This document shows, piece by piece, positions 5,799 through 9,802 of a stretch of 9,802 bases of DNA. The first letter of the stretch is position 1. Every line of letters begins with the position of its first letter. The stretch comes from an uncultured beta proteobacterium. Lineage in GTDB: Bacteria > Pseudomonadota > Gammaproteobacteria > Burkholderiales > Burkholderiaceae_C. The position numbers and the translations under genes were made by a program. Location: the NCBI GenBank assembly GCA_903927495.1, contig CAIYNH010000959.1, positions 1 through 9,802 of the forward strand, written 5' to 3'. The notes beneath the pieces were generated by a model. That model had not been told where the DNA came from. It was given only the letters and a program-made list of their open reading frames with translations, and searched no databases.

Positions 5799-7142
5799 TT
5801 AACACAGCTCCGTAAACCCTTTTGTCAGGACTTCAGCACGCAGCGTGAAGGTGCGCGTCTCAGTGATCGTTACGTCCACCATTTGCCCAATCAGGCGCGG
5901 CTGGCCGACGAAATTCACTACCCGGTTGCATTCGGTGCGCCCCATCAGTTCGTTCACGTCGCGCTTTGAGACACCTTCCACCAATATGCGCTGCACCGTA
6001 TTCAGTCGACTTTCACTGATGCGATGAATGCTCTGATTGATGACGCTTTGTAGATGATGCAGGCGGCGCAATTTCACCTCCTGGGTAGTTTCATCCTGAA
6101 GGTTGGCAGCAGGAGTGCCAGGGCGTGGGCTGAAAATAAAACTGAAGCTATTGTCAAAGCCGACATCATCAATCAGTTTCATCGTCTTGCTGAAGTCGTC
6201 TTCGGTCTCGCCGGGGAAGCCGACTATGAAGTCACTACTCAAGGCCATGTCTGGGCGGATGGCGCGCAGCTTACGTACCGTGCTCTTGTATTCCATAGCA
6301 GTGTAGCCACGCTTCATGGCCATCAGGATGCGGTCCGAGCCGTGCTGTACCGGCAAGTGCAGGTGGCTCACCAGCTTTGGCAGCTTGTCGTAAGCCGCTA
6401 TCAGCGAGGGGGTGAACTCGTTGGGGTGACTCGTCACGTAGCGGATGCGCTCGATACCCGGAATGTCAGAGACATACTCCAGCAGGGTGGCAAAATCGGC
6501 GACCTCAGAACTGTCACCCATCGGTGCGCGCCAGGCGTTGACGTTTTGCCCCAGCAAGGTAATTTCTTTCACGCCTTGGTCGGCCAGTCCGGCAACCTCG
6601 ACCAGCACATCCTCAAACGGACGGCTTACCTCTTCACCACGGGTGTAGGGAACCACGCAGTAGCTACAGTATTTCGAGCAACCTTCCATGATCGACACGA
6701 ATGCGCTTGCGCCTTCAACCCGCGAGGGCGGCAGGTGGTCAAATTTCTCAATTTCAGGAAAACTGATATCGACCTGAGGCCGGTTTAGCCGGGCCCGCTC
6801 GTCCAGCATTTGCGGCAGGCGGTGCAAAGTCTGCGGGCCAAACACCACGTCGACATAAGGTGCCCGGGCAATGATTGCTGCACCTTCCTGACTGGCTACA
6901 CAGCCACCCACGCCAATTAGCGCACCCTTTTTCTTCAGGTGCTTGACCCGACCCAGATCCGAGAACACTTTTTCCTGGGCTTTTTCACGCACCGAGCAGG
7001 TGTTGAACAAAATCAGGTCGGCCTCTTCCACGTTTTCGGTGGCCTCATACCCTTGGGCAGCGCCCAGTACATCGCTCATTTTGTCTGAGTCGTACTCGTT
7101 CATTTGGCAGCCGTAGGTTTTGATAAAGACTTTTTTGGTCAT
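5799..7142 (-). CDS. miaB: tRNA-2-methylthio-N6-dimethylallyladenosine synthase MiaB
   Basis: MiaB is a radical-SAM enzyme with two iron-sulfur clusters. It adds a methylthio group to isopentenyl-adenosine 37 in tRNAs reading codons that begin with U. The 447 residues match the family length. The N-terminal methylthiotransferase domain has [12 protein letters not shown] (C12), [10 protein letters not shown] (C49) and GGCVA (C81). The radical-SAM cluster motif is [15 protein letters not shown] (C155, C159, C162). Next come the barrel stretches [15 protein letters not shown] and LPVQHGSD and then [10 protein letters not shown]. The C-terminal part from about 375 ([12 protein letters not shown] onward) is the TRAM RNA-binding domain. 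The ATG at 7142 gives the conserved N-terminus, although no strong ribosome site precedes it. The following gene on the same strand is ispB, with its own promoter. Confidence 0.96.
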   Translation of the reverse strand: MTKKVFIKTYGCQMNEYDSDKMSDVLGAAQGYEATENVEEADLILFNTCSVREKAQEKVFSDLGRVKHLKKKGALIGVGGCVASQEGAAIIARAPYVDVVFGPQTLHRLPQMLDERARLNRPQVDISFPEIEKFDHLPPSRVEGASAFVSIMEGCSKYCSYCVVPYTRGEEVSRPFEDVLVEVAGLADQGVKEITLLGQNVNAWRAPMGDSSEVADFATLLEYVSDIPGIERIRYVTSHPNEFTPSLIAAYDKLPKLVSHLHLPVQHGSDRILMAMKRGYTAMEYKSTVRKLRAIRPDMALSSDFIVGFPGETEDDFSKTMKLIDDVGFDNSFSFIFSPRPGTPAANLQDETTQEVKLRRLHHLQSVINQSIHRISESRLNTVQRILVEGVSKRDVNELMGRTECNRVVNFVGQPRLIGQMVDVTITETRTFTLRAEVLTKGFTELC

Positions 7143-7168
7143 GGTATTTTTGATCCGGTTGTATTATT

Positions 7169-7196
7169 TTTATAGCACGATATGCTTTACAGATAA
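7169..7196 (-). promoter_or_regulatory. Possible miaB promoter
   Basis: On the minus strand TTATCT (7196-7191) and TATAAA (7174-7169) are 16 nt apart, 26 nt before the miaB ATG. The -35 match is modest. The flanking 7143-7270 region is A/T-rich, unlike the genes around it. Confidence 0.35.
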
Positions 7197-7270
7197 GCGC
7201 TGCAGGCTCATTTATATATGGAGTATTAAAAACCAACCAACACTCCCGCAGCGCCAGACCAAGCTAGCCG

Positions 7271-7738
7271 CTAGCGTTGTGGAAAGCTTGGCAATTGATT
7301 AAACGGTGTCTTGCCATCGTCGGTTTTGGGTTTGTCTGCTTCAGAGGCAAATGTGAAATTAGTCATCGGCTCCATCCCAGCGCGTGTCTCGCTGGCTTCA
7401 GCCTCGGTCAATATCCACACCTCATGCAACAAGCCTTGGGGGTCGGGCAGGTAGTTCACCAACACCGGTTGCCCAACCAAGGTGCCAGACATTACTATCA
7501 AATTGTTGATGCTCTTGATCCGCGCCCCAGGTGACAAACGGGCAAGTGCGCCATTGATCAAAACCTCTGGCGGTGCAATGACTTCCATCACACCGCGTTT
7601 GGCTGCAGCTGGAAATTGCCGCATCAATGGCTGCGCCTTGCTGGTACCGGGTAGCAAGGTGAAAATACTGACCATCAAGATGGCCAGCAGCAGCAAATGG
7701 CGTTGGAATGCGGTGAGGCAGCGGTTCATGGTGTTCAT
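7271..7738 (-). CDS. Small exported protein of unknown function
   Basis: From the ATG at 7738 the product has 155 residues (a start at 7729 is equally possible). It begins with a classic signal peptide: basic N-region (R6, R13), hydrophobic core HLLLLAILMVSIFTLL and a likely cleavage after SKA (A35), before QPLMRQFP. The mature part of about 120 residues has no cysteine pairs or membrane segments. Recognisable stretches are PPEVLINGALARLSPGARI, SGTLVGQPVLVNYLPD and GLLHEVWILTEAE, which look beta-rich. No family name is offered. The frame stays open upstream to 8017, but that part is the complement of the divergent oxidoreductase gene and its upstream region and is unlikely to be translated. 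The stop TAG lies within a GCTAGC-C-GCTAGC palindrome. The gene is divergent from the GMC gene across 144 nt and co-directional with miaB. Confidence 0.72.
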   Translation of the reverse strand: MNTMNRCLTAFQRHLLLLAILMVSIFTLLPGTSKAQPLMRQFPAAAKRGVMEVIAPPEVLINGALARLSPGARIKSINNLIVMSGTLVGQPVLVNYLPDPQGLLHEVWILTEAEASETRAGMEPMTNFTFASEADKPKTDDGKTPFNQLPSFPQR

Positions 7739-7882
7739 CCAGAGGCTGAAAGTTGGAAAAGATATTTTAGTTCGCCAGCAGCTTTCCTGAATGAAAATAC
7801 GCACGATGTTGAATGCTTGGTTGCTTGCGGCTTTGTGACGATACCCATTGAACCCGGCGTAACTCGATGAAAGCACTGTTTT

Positions 7883-9601
7883 ATGACTACTTTTGACTAC
7901 ATCATCATCGGCGCAGGCACTGCCGGCTGCCTGCTGGCCAATCGGCTCTCGGCCGATGCATCCAAACGCGTGCTGTTGATTGAGGCGGGCACCAAGGACG
8001 ATTACCACTGGATTCACATTCCGGTAGGTTACCTGTACTGCATGGGCAACCCACGCACCGATTGGCTCTACAAAACCGAGCCCGATGCCGGACTGAATGG
8101 GCGCAGCCTGCGCTATCCGCGTGGCAAGACATTGGGTGGCTGCAGCAGCATCAATGGCATGATTTACATGCGTGGTCAGGCGCGCGACTATGACCGTTGG
8201 GCGCAGCTAAGTGGCGACGAAACCTGGACCTGGGCCAACACGCTGCCGTATTTCAAACTTCATGAAGACCATTACAAAGGAGCCAATGCCTCACATGGTG
8301 CCCGCGGGGTAGCTTCAGAATTGGAGTCGGACGCTGCCGAGCCCTATCGCAACATGCTGCGCCACAACAACGCCGGTGGCGAGTGGCGTGTGGAAAAACA
8401 ACGCCTGAGCTGGGATGTGCTGGACGCTTTTTCGCAAGCAGCGCAGCAGGCTGGCATAGCCGCCACCGATGACTTCAACCGGGGCAACAACGAGGGAGTT
8501 GGCTACTTTGAGGTCAACCAGCGCTCAGGCTGGCGCTGGAACACCGCTAAGGCTTTTTTGCGGCCGACTTGCATGAATCGCGCCAATTTTGAGCTATGGA
8601 CATCAGCCCAGGTGGCCAAGTTGCAAATCGAACGGCAGCCCGATGCCAGTTTGCGCTGCACTGGGGTACAGGTCTGGGACGGCCAGCAAATGGTCTCGAC
8701 TAATGCCCGTGGCGAAGTCATCTTGAGTGCAGGCAGCATTGGATCGCCGCAGATCTTGCAACTCTCTGGCATAGGCCCCGCCGGGTTACTGCAGCAACAG
8801 GGCATTGGTGTGGTACATGATGCCCCGGGGGTCGGCGCGAACCTGCAGGATCATTTGCAAATCCGCTCGGTCTACCAGGTGAAAGATGTCAAAACCCTCA
8901 ACACAATTGCCAGTTCACTGTGGGGAAAGGCCATGATCGGGCTTGAATATGCGCTCAAGCGCAGTGGCCCCATGAGTATGGCACCATCGCAACTCGGTGC
9001 ATTTACCCGCAGCGATGCGGCGCAACCCTATCCCAACATCGAGTACCACGTGCAACCTCTGAGCCTGGAAGCGTTTGGCGAACCCTTGCACAGCTTCAAC
9101 GCCTTCACCGCCAGCGTCTGCAACCTCAACCCAAGCAGCCGGGGCAGCGTGCGAATCAAGTCACCTGATTTCAACGCAGCACCCTTGATTGCGCCCAATT
9201 ACCTCAGCACCGAGGCCGACCGCAAAGTTGCTGCAGACTCCTTACGGCTAACGCGCACCATTGTGGGTCAGTCGGCGCTGGCCAGATACCAGCCCCAGGA
9301 GATTAAGCCTGGCGTACAGTTTCAAAGTGATGCGGATCTGGCGCGGCTCGCAGGCGACATTGCCACAACCATTTTTCACCCAGTGAGTACCACCAAAATG
9401 GGTCGCCTGGATGATCCATTGACGGTGGTTGATTCACGCCTGCGGGTGCGTGGCCCTGGGGGTGTGATCGCCGGTTTGCGTGTGGTCGATGCTGGCGTGA
9501 TGCCCCTGATTACCAGCGGTAACACCAATGCACCCGTGCTAATGATTGCCGAGAAGGCGGCGCAATGGATTGTGCAGGATGCCATGCAAGGTGCAGGGTA
9601 A
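7883..9601 (+). CDS. GMC-family FAD-dependent alcohol/choline-type dehydrogenase
   Basis: This is a 572-residue flavoprotein of the glucose-methanol-choline oxidoreductase family, which oxidises an alcohol and passes electrons to a carrier or oxygen. The ADP-binding fold DYIIIGAGTAGCLLANRLS (5-23) with E34 holds FAD. GMC signature 1 is PRGKTLGGCSSINGMIYMRG (79-98) and signature 2 is GSIGSPQILQLSGIG (284-298). The active-site pair is H499 in HPVSTTKMG and probably N549 in SGNTNAPVLMIAEKAA. Length and motifs resemble choline dehydrogenase (BetA) and AlkJ-type alcohol dehydrogenases, but no betaine genes or transporter lie nearby, so the substrate is unknown. There is no signal peptide. A segment at about 139-165 (GARGVASELESDAAEPYRN) seems longer than in many relatives. 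The ribosome site is weak (GATGAAAG, about 9 nt before the start). Confidence 0.93.
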   Translation: MTTFDYIIIGAGTAGCLLANRLSADASKRVLLIEAGTKDDYHWIHIPVGYLYCMGNPRTDWLYKTEPDAGLNGRSLRYPRGKTLGGCSSINGMIYMRGQARDYDRWAQLSGDETWTWANTLPYFKLHEDHYKGANASHGARGVASELESDAAEPYRNMLRHNNAGGEWRVEKQRLSWDVLDAFSQAAQQAGIAATDDFNRGNNEGVGYFEVNQRSGWRWNTAKAFLRPTCMNRANFELWTSAQVAKLQIERQPDASLRCTGVQVWDGQQMVSTNARGEVILSAGSIGSPQILQLSGIGPAGLLQQQGIGVVHDAPGVGANLQDHLQIRSVYQVKDVKTLNTIASSLWGKAMIGLEYALKRSGPMSMAPSQLGAFTRSDAAQPYPNIEYHVQPLSLEAFGEPLHSFNAFTASVCNLNPSSRGSVRIKSPDFNAAPLIAPNYLSTEADRKVAADSLRLTRTIVGQSALARYQPQEIKPGVQFQSDADLARLAGDIATTIFHPVSTTKMGRLDDPLTVVDSRLRVRGPGGVIAGLRVVDAGVMPLITSGNTNAPVLMIAEKAAQWIVQDAMQGAG

Positions 9602-9730
9602 ACGCGCAAAGGGTAACTCCTGATTGTTTTGCACCGGATTGGGGCGTAAAGTCCGACCCATCATCGGTAGGCATCACAGTCTGCATTAGGTGAAAGGCCC
9701 CAGGAGATTGAGACGACAACGCAAATAAGA

Positions 9731-9761
9731 AAAAAGGCACCGGTGACCCCGGTGCCTTTTT
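9731..9761. terminator. Strong bidirectional Rho-independent terminator
   Basis: AAAAAGGCACCGG (9731-9743) pairs perfectly with CCGGTGCCTTTTT (9749-9761) around a 5-nt loop. T-runs are present in both directions. It lies 130 nt after the GMC gene. The symmetric design suggests it also serves a minus-strand gene entering from beyond 9802, whose last codons may lie in 9765-9802, but this cannot be confirmed. The 9602-9730 gap shows nothing else. Confidence 0.88.
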
Positions 9762-9802
9762 CAATTATTAGGCAACGCTGGTTCAAAGTTTCTCGGTCTC
9801 AC

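Noticed and set aside
6054..6788. 244-codon plus-strand frame inside miaB
   Set aside because: It is antisense to a fully conserved miaB coding sequence and has no recognisable domain, so it is a shadow frame.
7739..8017. N-terminal extension of the small exported protein
   Set aside because: It mostly overlaps the divergent GMC gene in antisense, and the signal peptide begins naturally at 7738 or 7729.

Overview
The window looks like a chromosomal segment of a beta-proteobacterium, most likely a Burkholderiales/Comamonadaceae member. This is inferred from the style of the IspB, MiaB and GMC oxidoreductase proteins and from the ispB/tRNA-Pro adjacency; no database search was possible. It splits into a decayed accessory region (about 30-4550) and an ordinary housekeeping region (about 4552-9802).

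Accessory region. It starts at the 3' end of a tRNA gene (1-29) with its terminator. Next comes the N-terminal stub of a tyrosine integrase (213-497) preceded by and containing five copies of an 8-bp motif, TGACGGTA. Tail-to-tail with the stub is a truncated minus-strand gene for a putative membrane protein with an HRxxxTHS motif. After about 630 bp without a convincing gene comes a phage-type ADP-ribosyltransferase-like (polyvalent-protein style) gene that is frameshifted and cut off, then two very small minus-strand genes with CxxC knuckles, joined by a stop codon embedded in a Shine-Dalgarno sequence. From about 3231 to 4450 there is no convincing gene. Instead there is an array of diverged repeats whose core is a 20-22-bp imperfect hairpin present in at least four copies. 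The arms change by compensatory substitutions, while one mismatch position and, in three copies, the loop (GTCG...TTKG) stay fixed. This is the most unusual object in the window.

Housekeeping region. On the minus strand are miaB (tRNA methylthiotransferase), ispB (polyprenyl diphosphate synthase, with a clear -10 box) and tRNA-Pro(CGG) with its own terminator, all reading toward the accessory region. Upstream of miaB is a small exported protein of unknown function, divergent from a complete GMC-family FAD oxidoreductase on the plus strand. That gene ends before a strong, probably bidirectional terminator near the window end.

The 3' ends of both tRNA genes face inward and bracket the accessory region, which fits repeated integration and decay of mobile elements next to tRNA genes. 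The IspB (quinone side chain) and MiaB (tRNA modification) genes are ordinary core genes and show no functional link to the accessory part.
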